Source: Taibaiella soli
GTDB taxonomy: Bacteria > Bacteroidota > Bacteroidia > Chitinophagales > Chitinophagaceae
Length of the DNA: 64,000 nucleotides
Assembly: GCF_003236175.1 (NCBI RefSeq)
Contig: NZ_QKTW01000003.1
Coordinates: 232,298-296,297, forward strand
Direction of reading: 5' to 3'
The first letter of the stretch is position 1. Every line of letters starts with the position of its first letter. A model generated the notes under the pieces. The model had not been told where the DNA came from and did not search any database. It saw only the letters and a list, made by a program, of their open reading frames with translations. Of this stretch, positions 32,768 to 42,809 are shown piece after piece. The translations under genes and the position numbers were made by a program.

Positions 32768-34942
32768 TTGCAGCTCCTGCCGTTCCCACTGTCTTTGCGC
32801 TATTCTTAATTCACCGTAAGAAAAATCATCGCCGAGCATATCTTTTGCAGCTTTCAGCGTCTTCGCATGACCGATTTTTTTAAATGCAGCAAGGATTTCT
32901 TTCAGCTTGCTTTTAGGAATCAGTTGATCCGCTTTTATTTCACCGGTGAGAATAAAAGAAGTGAGATGGTTTTCAACAGTGCTCGGAGACATGCCGCGTT
33001 TATCGGCAATTTCAAAAATGTCAAGACCTTGTTTGAACAAGTCCAGCGTCACTTGTTGCGAATTCGTTTTGGTCGCAGCGCTTGAACTGCTCAAGCGCGT
33101 CACAGTCGTAGTGGATTTCTTCGGGCGCTTCAGGTGAATTTTACTGATCAGTTTATTTGCATCTGCATAATCTTGTACTTCGCCAAGAAAGGCGATACCA
33201 TAGCGGTTGAGTTTATAATCACCCATACCCGAAATTTTGCGCATCGCGTCCATGCTCAATGGTACAAACGTTGCCATCTCTGTAAGCGTTGCGTCGGACA
33301 AAATCATATAAGCCGGCACATCTTCTTCATCCGCAAGCATACGACGTACCGCTTTCAGTGCACGCAGTAAGCCAGTATCGTAGGTGTGATTCTCTTCCGC
33401 CAGTTTTGTGATCTGCACCGCTTTTTTGGAAACAAGCATCACTTGCATTTGGCCGCGTAAAATCGCTTTACTCGCACTGTTGAGTTGAAGAGAAGGGAAA
33501 TCGCTACTGTCTTGTGTGAGCAATTGCTGCTGCACCATTTGTTTGATAATCTCCTGCCATTGTTCTTTCGTCGTGTCTTTACCAACGCCGTAAGTAGGCA
33601 GCTCTTTATGCGCCGCATGGATTTTATCACTTTTACTGCCGCGCAAAAGATCGATGAGATAATTTGCTCCGAAACGCTCGCCTGTGCGCACTACAGCAGA
33701 TAATAATTTTTGCGCCTCAACGGTGGCTTCTTTGTGCTCCAGGCTACCCAGACAATAATCACAACTGCCGCAGTATGCAGTGGCCGGTTCTCCGAAATAC
33801 TGTAAAATATATTGACGACGACAACCTTCATGTTCCGCAAAATTTTTCATTTGCGTAAGCTTCCGCTGTAATACCTCCGTTTGCTCATTGTTATCCTCTA
33901 CGGTGATGAAATTTTGCAACTTCATGATGTCGCCGGCGGAATAAAACAGCAACGCATCGCTGCGCAGCCCATCACGGCCTGCGCGGCCAGTTTCCTGGTA
34001 ATAACCTTCCATGTTTTTCGGCACATCATAATGCATCACAAACCGTACGTTCGATTTGTCGATACCCATGCCAAAAGCGATGGTGGCTACCATCAGTTTG
34101 GTTTTATCTTTCTGAAAACGGTCCTGTACTTTGCTGCGTTCGTCTACAGTCATTCCGGCATGATAGAATTCAGCAGAAATTCCGTGCGCTTTTAGTTTCG
34201 AGGAAATATCTTCTGTTCCTTTCCGCGAAAGCGTATAAATAATGCCACTATCGTCGGGATGATCGTGCAGATAATCCAGTATCTGTTGCAGTGTATTTTT
34301 TTTCGGACGAATGAAATAATGAATATTCGGCCGGTTGAAACTTGATACAAAATGTGCGGGCGATTTCAGGCTGAGTTTTTCCATGATATCGCGTTGCGTA
34401 ATCTGATCAGCGCTTGCTGTCAGTGCAATAATCGGCAGCTTCGGGAAATACCTTTTAATTGCTGCCAATTGCAGGTACTCCGGACGGAAATCATGTCCCC
34501 ATTGCGAAATACAATGTGCTTCATCCACGGCGAAAAGCGAAAGCGGAATCTGTGAAAGAAAATTCAGGAAATTCTGTTCATTATTCAGCAGTCGTTCCGG
34601 CGCAATGTAGAGTAGTTTAATTTGCCCGTGACGTGCTGCCTGCAATACATCGTATTGTTCCTGCGGATGTAAAGTAGAATTAAGATAAGCCGCTGAAATA
34701 CCATTGGCACGTAACCCATCTACCTGGTCTTTCATTAATGCAATCAGCGGTGAGATAACAACCGTAATACCAGGTAAAAGCAGCGCCGGTAACTGATAAC
34801 AGATAGATTTACCGCCGCCCGTTGGCATGATCGCCATTACGTCATTACCATACAGTACATTCTCCACAATAGCCTCCTGATGCAGCCGGAAAGAGCTGTA
34901 CCCGAAGTAGTGCTGTAATGCGTTCTGTATGTCTTGTCTCAT
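32765..34942 (-). CDS. recQ: ATP-dependent DNA helicase RecQ
   Basis: 725 residues. A 3'-5' superfamily 2 helicase for recombination and fork repair. Walker A MPTGGGKSICYQLP is near residue 39, DEAH-type motif VDEAHCISQWGHDFRPEYLQ near 138, the helicase C motif QETGRAGRDG near 320, zinc-binding Cys (CRRQYILQYF and CGSCDYCLG) near 375-395, then the RQC winged helix, an HRDC domain around 520-590 and a further C-terminal helical region. Complete, monocistronic, next to the NHEJ operon on the same strand. Confidence 0.95.
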   Translation of the reverse strand: MRQDIQNALQHYFGYSSFRLHQEAIVENVLYGNDVMAIMPTGGGKSICYQLPALLLPGITVVISPLIALMKDQVDGLRANGISAAYLNSTLHPQEQYDVLQAARHGQIKLLYIAPERLLNNEQNFLNFLSQIPLSLFAVDEAHCISQWGHDFRPEYLQLAAIKRYFPKLPIIALTASADQITQRDIMEKLSLKSPAHFVSSFNRPNIHYFIRPKKNTLQQILDYLHDHPDDSGIIYTLSRKGTEDISSKLKAHGISAEFYHAGMTVDERSKVQDRFQKDKTKLMVATIAFGMGIDKSNVRFVMHYDVPKNMEGYYQETGRAGRDGLRSDALLFYSAGDIMKLQNFITVEDNNEQTEVLQRKLTQMKNFAEHEGCRRQYILQYFGEPATAYCGSCDYCLGSLEHKEATVEAQKLLSAVVRTGERFGANYLIDLLRGSKSDKIHAAHKELPTYGVGKDTTKEQWQEIIKQMVQQQLLTQDSSDFPSLQLNSASKAILRGQMQVMLVSKKAVQITKLAEENHTYDTGLLRALKAVRRMLADEEDVPAYMILSDATLTEMATFVPLSMDAMRKISGMGDYKLNRYGIAFLGEVQDYADANKLISKIHLKRPKKSTTTVTRLSSSSAATKTNSQQVTLDLFKQGLDIFEIADKRGMSPSTVENHLTSFILTGEIKADQLIPKSKLKEILAAFKKIGHAKTLKAAKDMLGDDFSYGELRIAQRQWERQELQ

Positions 34943-35274
34943 AAAATTTTACCAAACAGGAGCGCGAAAATAAGCACTACAATTGACAGTTGACAATGAA
35001 CAATTGACAGTGTCCTTCATTCATCAGCAGAAGATTATTGGAGAAATGCGTCTTTGCGCCATTTTGCAGACAGCAGGGTTTTTATAAATTTTTAAAATAA
35101 TGGCTTAAAAGGTTGACAAGGTGAGCACTAATTGTGAAGTGGGTACATAATCTGGGCACTGCCAATTGTCAACTGTCTATAGTCAACTAACTTTAAGTTA
35201 GGTTTTAGCTAAAAAGGAAAATTAACCCGAGCATTGTCAACTGTCAACTGTCCATTCTCAATTAATTTTAGCGT
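34943..35274. other. Intergenic region with short TTGACA/TGTCAA direct and inverted repeats
   Basis: No gene. Repeated phrases such as AATTGACAGTTGACAATGAA (near 34979) and their reverse complements (AATTGTCAACTGTC near 35163 and 35234) fill much of it. The promoters of both divergent genes (recQ and the hydrolase) must be here; no clear consensus is seen. Confidence 0.5.
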
Positions 35275-36093
35275 ATGAATACGTTTCAATGGTTCTTTAA
35301 AGGCGTCCGGCTGGCAGGTTCTACCTGGGAACCGGAAACCATTGACCGCGTAATAATAATTGTGCATGGAATTGGTGAACATATGGGACGTTATGATTAC
35401 CTGGCACGACATTTCATTAAACAGAATTACCTGGTAACAGGATTAGATCAATACGGTCACGGAAACAGCGAAGGCAAGAGGGGCACGACCAAAGGTTTCG
35501 ATTTTTACTTCGATTGTCTCGATGCATTTATTCATTACGTAAAAGAAGAATGGGGTAAGCCGGTTGTCGTTTATGGACACAGTATGGGCGGCGGCATATT
35601 AGCAGGCTATTTATTGAAGCGGCAACCGCAGTTGTTGGCCGCTGTGCTTTCCGCTCCCGCATTGATTCTTGCAAGTGAACCTTCTTTGTTGTTGACGAAA
35701 ACAGTTGGCGTATTAAGTAAACTAGCGCCTGACTATCGTATTAGTCAGGGCGTGGACCTCAACAAAATTTCGCATTTGCCGGAAGTGGTCAGTTCTTTTA
35801 AAAACGATCCATTGCATTTTGATAAAGTAAGTCTGCAGCTGGCATATGAAATGGTTCAAAATGGTAAATGGTGTATCGGACATGCGAATTTACTGCAGAT
35901 ACCTACGTTGTTGATACATGGTGATGCTGATGAATTTACCAGTATCAAAGGTTCAGATCAGTTTGCTGCAAACGCACCGAAACAATTCATTTCTTATAAA
36001 AAATGGCCGGGCGCATTTCATGAACTTCACGCAGAACCTGACAGAGATGAGTTTTTGGGTTTTGTGGAAGGATGGCTTTCTTTAATGCGGTAA
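35275..36093 (+). CDS. Alpha/beta hydrolase (monoacylglycerol lipase / lysophospholipase type)
   Basis: 272 residues. The oxyanion motif VHGIGEHMGRYDYLA lies near residue 30, the nucleophile elbow GHSMGGG near 100 (Ser), the acid in LLIHGDADEFTS near 217, and the His in GAFHELHAEP near 249: a complete catalytic triad of the Hydrolase_4 / monoglyceride lipase group. No signal peptide, so probably cytoplasmic hydrolysis of acylglycerols or lysophospholipids. Confidence 0.87.
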   Translation: MNTFQWFFKGVRLAGSTWEPETIDRVIIIVHGIGEHMGRYDYLARHFIKQNYLVTGLDQYGHGNSEGKRGTTKGFDFYFDCLDAFIHYVKEEWGKPVVVYGHSMGGGILAGYLLKRQPQLLAAVLSAPALILASEPSLLLTKTVGVLSKLAPDYRISQGVDLNKISHLPEVVSSFKNDPLHFDKVSLQLAYEMVQNGKWCIGHANLLQIPTLLIHGDADEFTSIKGSDQFAANAPKQFISYKKWPGAFHELHAEPDRDEFLGFVEGWLSLMR

Positions 36094-36334
36094 TGGGGTT
36101 AATTGGTTAAATGGGCAAATGGTTAAATCGGTCGTTATCTACTCCTGGCCGTCGTTCAATAGTTAAACGTGTAATAAGTTGTGATAAAATATCTTTTGCG
36201 TCGTCGTGCCGTCGTGAGAGAAGCCTTTGCGTTTTTTCTTCTTATGCGTGTTTGCGTGAAACCTGCCCCGCGTTTGTCATGCCGAAGCAATGAGGCATCC
36301 CGCGGAAGGAAGGAAATGAATCGTGCAGGAAGTT

Positions 36335-36365
36335 CTCCGCCTTTGGAAGAATTAGAGGAGGCCTA
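36335..36365. repeat. Degenerate copy of the GGAGGAG element
   Basis: CTCCGCCTTTGGAAGAATTA followed by GAGGAGGCCTA, matching the family seen at 32737 with several changes. Its left flank ATCGTGCAGGAAGTT matches the flank at 32723 (ATCGTGCCGGAAGTT). The rest of 36094-36520 contains no gene. Confidence 0.7.
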
Positions 36366-36483
36366 CCCGCCGGCTGTCACAGATTTGTCATTTGGCGGCA
36401 AAAATCAATGGTTTATCGATTTGATTTCCGTTTTCATAAATGGTTTTTTCCCGATTGTGTAAATGGATGGTGAATGCAACCCC

Positions 36484-36491
36484 TATTTTTG
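36484..36491 (+). promoter_or_regulatory. Possible -7 box of the imelysin/TonB operon
   Basis: TATTTTTG matches TAnnTTTG, 30 bases before the first ATG of the operon. No -33 TTG lies at the ideal spacing, so this is tentative. Confidence 0.35.
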
Positions 36492-36520
36492 CGGTCCAAA
36501 ATCAGAACAAACCATCTACA

Positions 36521-37624
36521 ATGAAGAAGAATTTATTCACCATCGCCGGATTAGCGCTTTTAGCTACGGGTTTTGCCTCTTGTAAAAAAGACAACAGTGA
36601 AGGCACAAAAACGCCAACTTACACTATTCCAGCTACCTATAATTTCTCTAACGTAGATTTTTCAGACCAAACGACGCGTTTTAGCATGTCTGCTGAAATC
36701 GAGGCACTTATGAAAACTGGTACCACCTCTGGTACTGTAGTAAGCGCTCAGAAACTGAAAGATATGCTGGCAAACGTAAACAGTCCGTTTACTGCTGCTG
36801 CTAACAATGCTGCTACCGTTAACCTGAAATCATGGTTTCCTGCACAAGCAGAAACTGATATGGAAGCTTATATGGATAGCCTGGAAGTAGCAAGCAATTC
36901 TACACAAGCGGCGGCTAATGGCGTTGCAGGTGTCGGTGCAAGCGCTGCAGACGCTACTAAAAAATATCTCCTTTCTGCAAATGGTATCAACTACGCCCAG
37001 TTTTATTCTAAAACGCTGATGGGGGTGATCACCTATCAGATCGTGAATAATGCATTCAGCGACGCTACAATGGGCAGCGGCGTAGATAATAATACAGTAG
37101 TTGCCGGTAAAGGCACTGCAATGGAGCACAACTGGGATCTCGCTTTCGGTCTGTGGATGGTTCCTGTAGATTTTCCTACAAACAAAACCGGTGTAAAATA
37201 CTGGGGTAGCTATTCTTCTCAGGTAGACAGCGGCATCCATTGCAACAATGCACTGATGACTGCGTACCTGACTGGCCGCGCTGCGATCAGCAACAAAGAC
37301 ATGGCAACTCGCGATGCTCAGATCACAATTATCTGCGAAACTTACGAAAAAATGCAGGCTGCTTCAGCAATTCATGAGTTGAATGCAGTGAAACTGATTC
37401 TGGCTTCTGATCTCACTAAAGCGGTGAGCACCATTTCTGAATCAATGGCATTTGTTGCGTCTATGCGTTACAATCCGAAGAAGAAAATTTCTGATGCGCA
37501 GATCACACGGGTACTTGGCTACTATGGTACAAATCTTTACAACATTTCTACCGCTGATATTAACAACATCATCAACACGCTGAGCAGCATTTATGGCTTC
37601 GACTCAGTGAAGAACATTATCTAA
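36521..37624 (+). CDS. DUF4856 domain-containing lipoprotein
   Basis: 367 residues from ATG 36521. A lipoprotein signal ends in TGFASC (Cys21). The mature protein is helical, with NFSNVDFSDQTTRFSMSAEIE near residue 48, followed by HNWDLAFGLWM and a long C-terminal helical part: the DUF4856 family, frequently found beside imelysins. An outer-membrane or periplasmic lipoprotein of probable metal or iron uptake function, inferred from the imelysin and TonB receptor genes that follow. Confidence 0.82.
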   Translation: MKKNLFTIAGLALLATGFASCKKDNSEGTKTPTYTIPATYNFSNVDFSDQTTRFSMSAEIEALMKTGTTSGTVVSAQKLKDMLANVNSPFTAAANNAATVNLKSWFPAQAETDMEAYMDSLEVASNSTQAAANGVAGVGASAADATKKYLLSANGINYAQFYSKTLMGVITYQIVNNAFSDATMGSGVDNNTVVAGKGTAMEHNWDLAFGLWMVPVDFPTNKTGVKYWGSYSSQVDSGIHCNNALMTAYLTGRAAISNKDMATRDAQITIICETYEKMQAASAIHELNAVKLILASDLTKAVSTISESMAFVASMRYNPKKKISDAQITRVLGYYGTNLYNISTADINNIINTLSSIYGFDSVKNII

Positions 37625-37658
37625 TGTTTTTTAATTGTCCTTAAAAACACAGAACAGT

Positions 37659-37690
37659 AAAGCTGCTGCCTTCCGGGGCATCAGCTTTCT
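37659..37690 (+). terminator. Hairpin between the DUF4856 and imelysin genes
   Basis: AAAGCTGCTGCC pairs with GGCATCAGCTTT (one mismatch) around loop TTCCGG. It may be a partial attenuator lowering expression of the downstream genes, or a processing site, since the genes appear to form one operon. Confidence 0.5.
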
Positions 37691-37714
37691 GCCATTTTAG
37701 AAAAACACTTTTGT

Positions 37715-38833
37715 ATGAAACGTTTCACCTCATATATTACTGCCGGAATCGCGCTGACTCTTGCTACTGCGATTTTTTCCTGCAATAAAAAAAGCGACGA
37801 TAACAAAACATCAACGCCGGATTTCGACAGAAAAGCAATGCTGACGAATTGGGGAAATAATATCGTTGCGCCGGGTTTTCAAAACCTGAATACCGCTGTG
37901 ACTGATCTTGATGCTGCCATCGCAGATTTCAATCAGGCGCCAGACGGTACGAAGCTGGCGGCATTACAAAGCAAACTCACTTCGGCATATCAGAAATGGG
38001 AAGTTTGTGAGCCAATGGAACTGGGTCTCGCAGATCAGGATTTGCTCAATGTAAATGCGAATACATTTCCGGCAAGTGTAACATTGATCAATCAAAATAT
38101 TGCTGCGGGCAGTTACAGCCTGTCTGCGGTTTCTAATCTGTCTGCAAAAGGTTTTCCTGCGCTCGATTATCTGTTGCTCGGTGCGGGCACTACAAGCGCT
38201 GATATCCTTGCAGCTTATACGACCGATGCCAATGCGACCAACAGAAAAAAATACCTCGCTGATGTTTCCGCTGATCTGAAATCAATGGTAAGTGCAGTGT
38301 CCGCAAGCTGGAGCAGTGCAGCAGCTATCACCGCTTTTGTAAACGCATCGGGTACAGATGTGGGTAGCTCGCTTGGTCAGATGATCAATAAAATGGATTT
38401 CGACATGGACGTGCTGAAAAATGCGAAAATGGGTATTCCGATGGGTAAGCAAAGTATGGGTCAGTTATTTCCTGAAAAAACAGAAGCTTACTACAATGGT
38501 ATTTCTGCTTCGCTGATGGTAGCGCAGGTTCAGGCGATTCAGAATATATATCTTGGTAAAAGCTCCGCGGGAGATGGTGTGGGCCTCGATGATTATCTGG
38601 TAGCAATCAATGCGCAGTATAACGGTGGTACATTGAACGATGCAATCAAAGCACAGTTTGATGCAACAATCGGTGCGCTGCAAGCTGTATCTGATCCGTT
38701 TTCTGCAAACGTAACCAGTGCTAATGCAGGAACCGCTTATACACAAGTACAGAAATTACTCGTATTGTTGAAGACAGATATGCCTTCGGCGTTGGGTGTA
38801 ATGATTACTTATAACGATAACGACGGCGACTAA
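37715..38833 (+). CDS. Imelysin family lipoprotein
   Basis: 372 residues. A lipobox ends in TAIFSC (Cys23). The two helical-bundle halves of the imelysin (peptidase M75-like) fold are visible; the conserved GxHxxE-like site appears here as GFPALDYLLLG near residue 148, so the His typical of some members is absent. Imelysins are iron-regulated envelope proteins without proven peptidase activity. It is 2 bases upstream of the HTTM gene. Confidence 0.87.
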   Translation: MKRFTSYITAGIALTLATAIFSCNKKSDDNKTSTPDFDRKAMLTNWGNNIVAPGFQNLNTAVTDLDAAIADFNQAPDGTKLAALQSKLTSAYQKWEVCEPMELGLADQDLLNVNANTFPASVTLINQNIAAGSYSLSAVSNLSAKGFPALDYLLLGAGTTSADILAAYTTDANATNRKKYLADVSADLKSMVSAVSASWSSAAAITAFVNASGTDVGSSLGQMINKMDFDMDVLKNAKMGIPMGKQSMGQLFPEKTEAYYNGISASLMVAQVQAIQNIYLGKSSAGDGVGLDDYLVAINAQYNGGTLNDAIKAQFDATIGALQAVSDPFSANVTSANAGTAYTQVQKLLVLLKTDMPSALGVMITYNDNDGD

Positions 38834-38835
38834 TA

Positions 38836-40197
38836 ATGTTGCGCAATTTTACCAACAGGCTTTTTACTTCATTCACAGAAGATCAACCTATTGCTCCACT
38901 TGCTGTACTTCGTATAGCATTTGGGGCAATAATGCTTATCAGCACTATCCGTTTTGTGCTGAAAGGATGGGTGCATGATTTTTATATCGCGCCCAAATAT
39001 TTTTTCTCTTTTGTGGAATGGATCAGACCAATGGGGGCCGCCGGTATGTACAGCATTTTTGCTTTGATGGCGATCGCTTGCTTTTGCATCATGACGGGAT
39101 TGTTTTACCGTCTGGCCGTTGGTATTTATTTTCTCTGTTTCTGTTATGTTGAATTGCTCGACAAGACTTATTACCTCAACCACTATTACTTTGTCAGCAT
39201 TTTTGCGTTTCTGTTATTCCTCGTTCCGGCCAATCGTTATTTTTCACTGGACGTGCTGCGCAAGCCTTCTCTGAAAGTAACGCATGTTTCCGGCTGGACG
39301 ATCAACGTTTTCAAAACGCAGCTTTGTATCGTTTATTTCTTCGCGGGTGTTTCCAAACTCACTTACGAATGGATGATACAGGCAATGCCGTTACGCATTT
39401 GGTTGCCTGCGCATTCGCAGATACCAGTGATTGGTGGTTTGTTGACTCAGTCTTGGGTAGCTTATGCGTTTAGCTGGTTTGGTGCGATCTTTGATCTCGT
39501 GATCTGGATTTTTCTGCTGAAGAAAAGCACTACGAAGTACGCTTACATTTTTGTGTTGGTATTTCATGTATTCACTGCATGGTTTTTCAAGATTGGTATG
39601 TTTCCATACATCATGATCTGTGTGACGATGGTTTTCTTTTCATCGGAATTTCATCAGCAGCTAATCAATCGTGTACGAAACACCTTCGGAAAGAAGAATG
39701 CTGCAGAACCCGTTGTGGCATGGCATTTGAGGCCCGCTGTGCAAAATGCGATGTGCTGCATGCTGGTGGTTTATTTCTTTTTCCAGCTGATACTTCCGTT
39801 TCGCTATCTCTTATATCCAGGCACTTTATTGTGGACGGAAGAAGGCTATCGTTTCTCCTGGCGGGTGATGCTGATGGAGAAAGGTGGTACTGCTTTTTTC
39901 TACGTAAAAGACCCGGCAACCGGCGGCAGGTCTGAGATTGACAATGCCCGTTATCTCACGCCGATGCAGCAGCAGATGATGGAAACACAGCCGGATATGA
40001 TTTTACAATACGCGCACTTTCTTTCGGAAACCTATAAAAAGAAAGGTATTAAAGACCCGGTCGTCACTGTAGAAAGTTATGTAACGCTTAATGGAAGCGG
40101 CAGCAGATTATTTATTGACAGTACCGTAGACCTCGCGAAGGAATACGAAAGCTTTCAAAGCAAGAAATGGATACTTCCATTTCAAACGAAAAAATAG
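38836..40197 (+). CDS. HTTM (vitamin K-dependent gamma-carboxylase-like) membrane protein
   Basis: 453 residues. The first 290 residues carry six to eight membrane helices of the HTTM domain (horizontally transferred transmembrane), including LDKTYYLNHYYFVSI near residue 110, which corresponds to the conserved core of the gamma-carboxylase family. The C-terminal 130 residues are a soluble domain after a final helix near 305-325. The biochemical role of bacterial HTTM proteins is unknown; genomic pairing with imelysin and TonB receptors is recurrent. Confidence 0.83.
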   Translation: MLRNFTNRLFTSFTEDQPIAPLAVLRIAFGAIMLISTIRFVLKGWVHDFYIAPKYFFSFVEWIRPMGAAGMYSIFALMAIACFCIMTGLFYRLAVGIYFLCFCYVELLDKTYYLNHYYFVSIFAFLLFLVPANRYFSLDVLRKPSLKVTHVSGWTINVFKTQLCIVYFFAGVSKLTYEWMIQAMPLRIWLPAHSQIPVIGGLLTQSWVAYAFSWFGAIFDLVIWIFLLKKSTTKYAYIFVLVFHVFTAWFFKIGMFPYIMICVTMVFFSSEFHQQLINRVRNTFGKKNAAEPVVAWHLRPAVQNAMCCMLVVYFFFQLILPFRYLLYPGTLLWTEEGYRFSWRVMLMEKGGTAFFYVKDPATGGRSEIDNARYLTPMQQQMMETQPDMILQYAHFLSETYKKKGIKDPVVTVESYVTLNGSGSRLFIDSTVDLAKEYESFQSKKWILPFQTKK

Positions 40198-40201
40198 AAA
40201 A

Positions 40202-42640
40202 ATGAAACTTCTTTATACTGCATTTACTTTGATGATAGTGCTTTTGTGTGGTGCAAATGCAAATGCTTTTTCTGTAACCGGTAAAATAACGAATGCCAAA
40301 GACGGCGCAGCAATTCCAGCTGTGACTGTCATTATCCCTCATTCATCCCATCATATAACCAGTGATGAAAATGGTCGTTATACATTGACCAGTGTAAAAA
40401 CCGGACATTATACGATAACGTTTACTGCTGTAGGTTTTCACGAAGAGAAAAAAGAAATAGATGTCGCAAATGATCTCGTATTAGACATTCAGCTGAATGC
40501 TGATGCGCGTCAGTTGAAGACAGTTGAAGTGAAGGCTGGCAAAGATGGTTCTACTGGTTTTACCCGTCTGAAAGATGTGGAAGGGACTGCGATTTATGCT
40601 GGTAAGAAAAGCGAAGTAGTAGTGCTTAGCGATGTCACCGCCAACAAAGCAACCAATAACAGTCGTCAGATTTATGCGAAAGTTGCAGGTTTGAATATTT
40701 GGGAAAATGACGGTGCGGGAATCCAATTGGGTATTGGCGGTCGTGGTTTGAATCCTAATCGTGTGACGAATTTTAATACACGCCAAAATGGCTATGATAT
40801 GAGTGCGGATGCACTGGGCTATCCGGAAAGCTACTATTCGCCGGCAACAGAAGCGGTAGATAGAATTGAGATTGTACGCGGTGCTGCCTCATTGCAATAC
40901 GGCACGCAGTTTGGCGGCTTGGTAAATTTTAAAATCAATCAGGGTCCGGAAGATAAACAGTTTGAATTTACAACCCGTGCCACTGGTGGTTCATGGGGCT
41001 TTTTTAATACATTCAACAGCATTGGCGGTACTTATAAAAAGCTGAATTATTACGCGTACTATCAGCATAAATCAGGTGATGGCTGGCGCCCTAATTCAGA
41101 GTTTGATGTGAATACGGCTTATGCGGGTGCGGCTTATCAGGTAAACAAAAAAATGACCGTAACGCTGAATTACACCTACATGGATTATCTGGCGCATCAA
41201 CCTGGTGGCCTTACTGATAAAATGTTTGCAGAAGATCCAGGTCAATCTATTCGTGAACGCAACTGGTTTAAAGTGAAATGGAATCTTGCTGCTGCAGTGC
41301 TTGATTATAAAATTTCCGATCATCTTAAATTCAACTCTCGTTTCTTCGGATTGGCTGCGAGCCGCTCTGCGCTTGGTATTCTTACTTATATTAATCGTGC
41401 AGATCCCGGTGGTGACCGTGATTTGTGGACAGACAACTATCGCAACTGGGGTAATGAAAGCCGTTTGTTGTATAGCTATAACCTCGGTAAAAATCCATCG
41501 ACATTGCTCGTTGGTATGCGTTACTATGAAGGTCATACGCAGCGTGAACAAGGTTTGGGTAATGATGGTTCAGGCGGTGCTAAATCTGATTTTCAGTTTA
41601 ATAATCCGGATTCGCTGGAGTATTCTAAATACACGTTCCCGAATCATAATCTTTCTTTCTTCGCAGAAAATATCTTCCGTGTATCGCCAAAATGGAGCAT
41701 TGTGCCAGGTGTACGTTTTGAAAAAATCATCACTGAGGCAGATGGATTTTATAATACAGTGAACAAAGACCTTGCTGGCAATATCATTTACAGTCAACGT
41801 AACGATGACTATCGTAAAAACTCAAGGGCATTTATTCTGGGCGGTCTCGGTGTGAATTACAATGCGCAGGAACACGTACAGTTCTATGCTAACTTTTCTC
41901 AAAACTACCGGGCGATCAACTTCAGCGATATGCGCGTGGTGAATCCAAATCTACAGGTAGATCCGAATCTGAAAGATGAAAAAGGTTATTCCGCAGACCT
42001 TGGCGTACGTGGTCGTATCAAAGACATCTTGAGTTATGATGTGAATTTGTTTCTTATTAATTATGATAATAAAATTGGTACGATACTGCGTGTAGATTCG
42101 GCCAGCTACAATATTTATAATTACAGAACAAACGTTTCCCAGTCGCGCCACCTGGGTATGGAATCCTTTGTAGAAGCGGATGTATGGCGACTCATAAAAG
42201 GTAGTGGTGCAAAAATGAGTGTGACGGTGTTTTCGAATCTTTCGCTGATTAATGCGCGTTACATTAATAGCAAAGACCCTGCGGTAGAAGGTAAAAAAGT
42301 GGAATTGGCGCCAGACGTAATTTTCAAAACCGGTGTAGCTGTAAAAACGGGTAAACTGCGTGTATCTTATCAGTTCTCTTACACCAGCGATCAGTACACC
42401 GATGCCACGAATGCCGTTTACACCAGCAATGCAATTAACGGTCTGATTCCTTCTTACACAATCATGGATCTTTCTGCGGAATACATCATCAATAAAAATT
42501 TCTCGGTATCAGGAACGATCAACAACTTCATGAATCAAATGTATTTCACACGTCGTGCTGATAGTTATCCTGGTCCCGGTATTATTCCGTCTGATGCACG
42601 TAGTTTTTATTTGACGGCGCAGTTTAAGATTGGGAAGTAA
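40202..42640 (+). CDS. TonB-dependent receptor with N-terminal carboxypeptidase-regulatory-like domain
   Basis: 812 residues. A signal peptide (about 1-21, ending NANAF) is followed by a CarboxypepD_reg-like beta-sandwich (FSVTGKITNAKDGAAIPAVT). The plug domain contains RQIYAKVAGLNIWEND, IGIGGRGLNPNR and DRIEIVRGAASLQYGTQFGG. The C-terminal 22-strand barrel ends ...RSFYLTAQFKIGK. It resembles FecA-like siderophore or citrate receptors. It starts 4 bases after the HTTM stop. Iron-chelate uptake is inferred. Confidence 0.92.
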   Translation: MKLLYTAFTLMIVLLCGANANAFSVTGKITNAKDGAAIPAVTVIIPHSSHHITSDENGRYTLTSVKTGHYTITFTAVGFHEEKKEIDVANDLVLDIQLNADARQLKTVEVKAGKDGSTGFTRLKDVEGTAIYAGKKSEVVVLSDVTANKATNNSRQIYAKVAGLNIWENDGAGIQLGIGGRGLNPNRVTNFNTRQNGYDMSADALGYPESYYSPATEAVDRIEIVRGAASLQYGTQFGGLVNFKINQGPEDKQFEFTTRATGGSWGFFNTFNSIGGTYKKLNYYAYYQHKSGDGWRPNSEFDVNTAYAGAAYQVNKKMTVTLNYTYMDYLAHQPGGLTDKMFAEDPGQSIRERNWFKVKWNLAAAVLDYKISDHLKFNSRFFGLAASRSALGILTYINRADPGGDRDLWTDNYRNWGNESRLLYSYNLGKNPSTLLVGMRYYEGHTQREQGLGNDGSGGAKSDFQFNNPDSLEYSKYTFPNHNLSFFAENIFRVSPKWSIVPGVRFEKIITEADGFYNTVNKDLAGNIIYSQRNDDYRKNSRAFILGGLGVNYNAQEHVQFYANFSQNYRAINFSDMRVVNPNLQVDPNLKDEKGYSADLGVRGRIKDILSYDVNLFLINYDNKIGTILRVDSASYNIYNYRTNVSQSRHLGMESFVEADVWRLIKGSGAKMSVTVFSNLSLINARYINSKDPAVEGKKVELAPDVIFKTGVAVKTGKLRVSYQFSYTSDQYTDATNAVYTSNAINGLIPSYTIMDLSAEYIINKNFSVSGTINNFMNQMYFTRRADSYPGPGIIPSDARSFYLTAQFKIGK

Positions 42641-42809
42641 TGCGGTAATGGAATATGTGAAATGTGATCAATGTGTTTAATGTGCCCCACACGGGTCATT
42701 GCGAGGAGTTCTCAAACAGCAACGCTGTGAGGACGACGTGGCAATCTGATTTCGTGTAAATAAAATCAGTGTAAAAAAAGTGGACAACTGTCAATTGTTC
42801 ACTGTGCAC

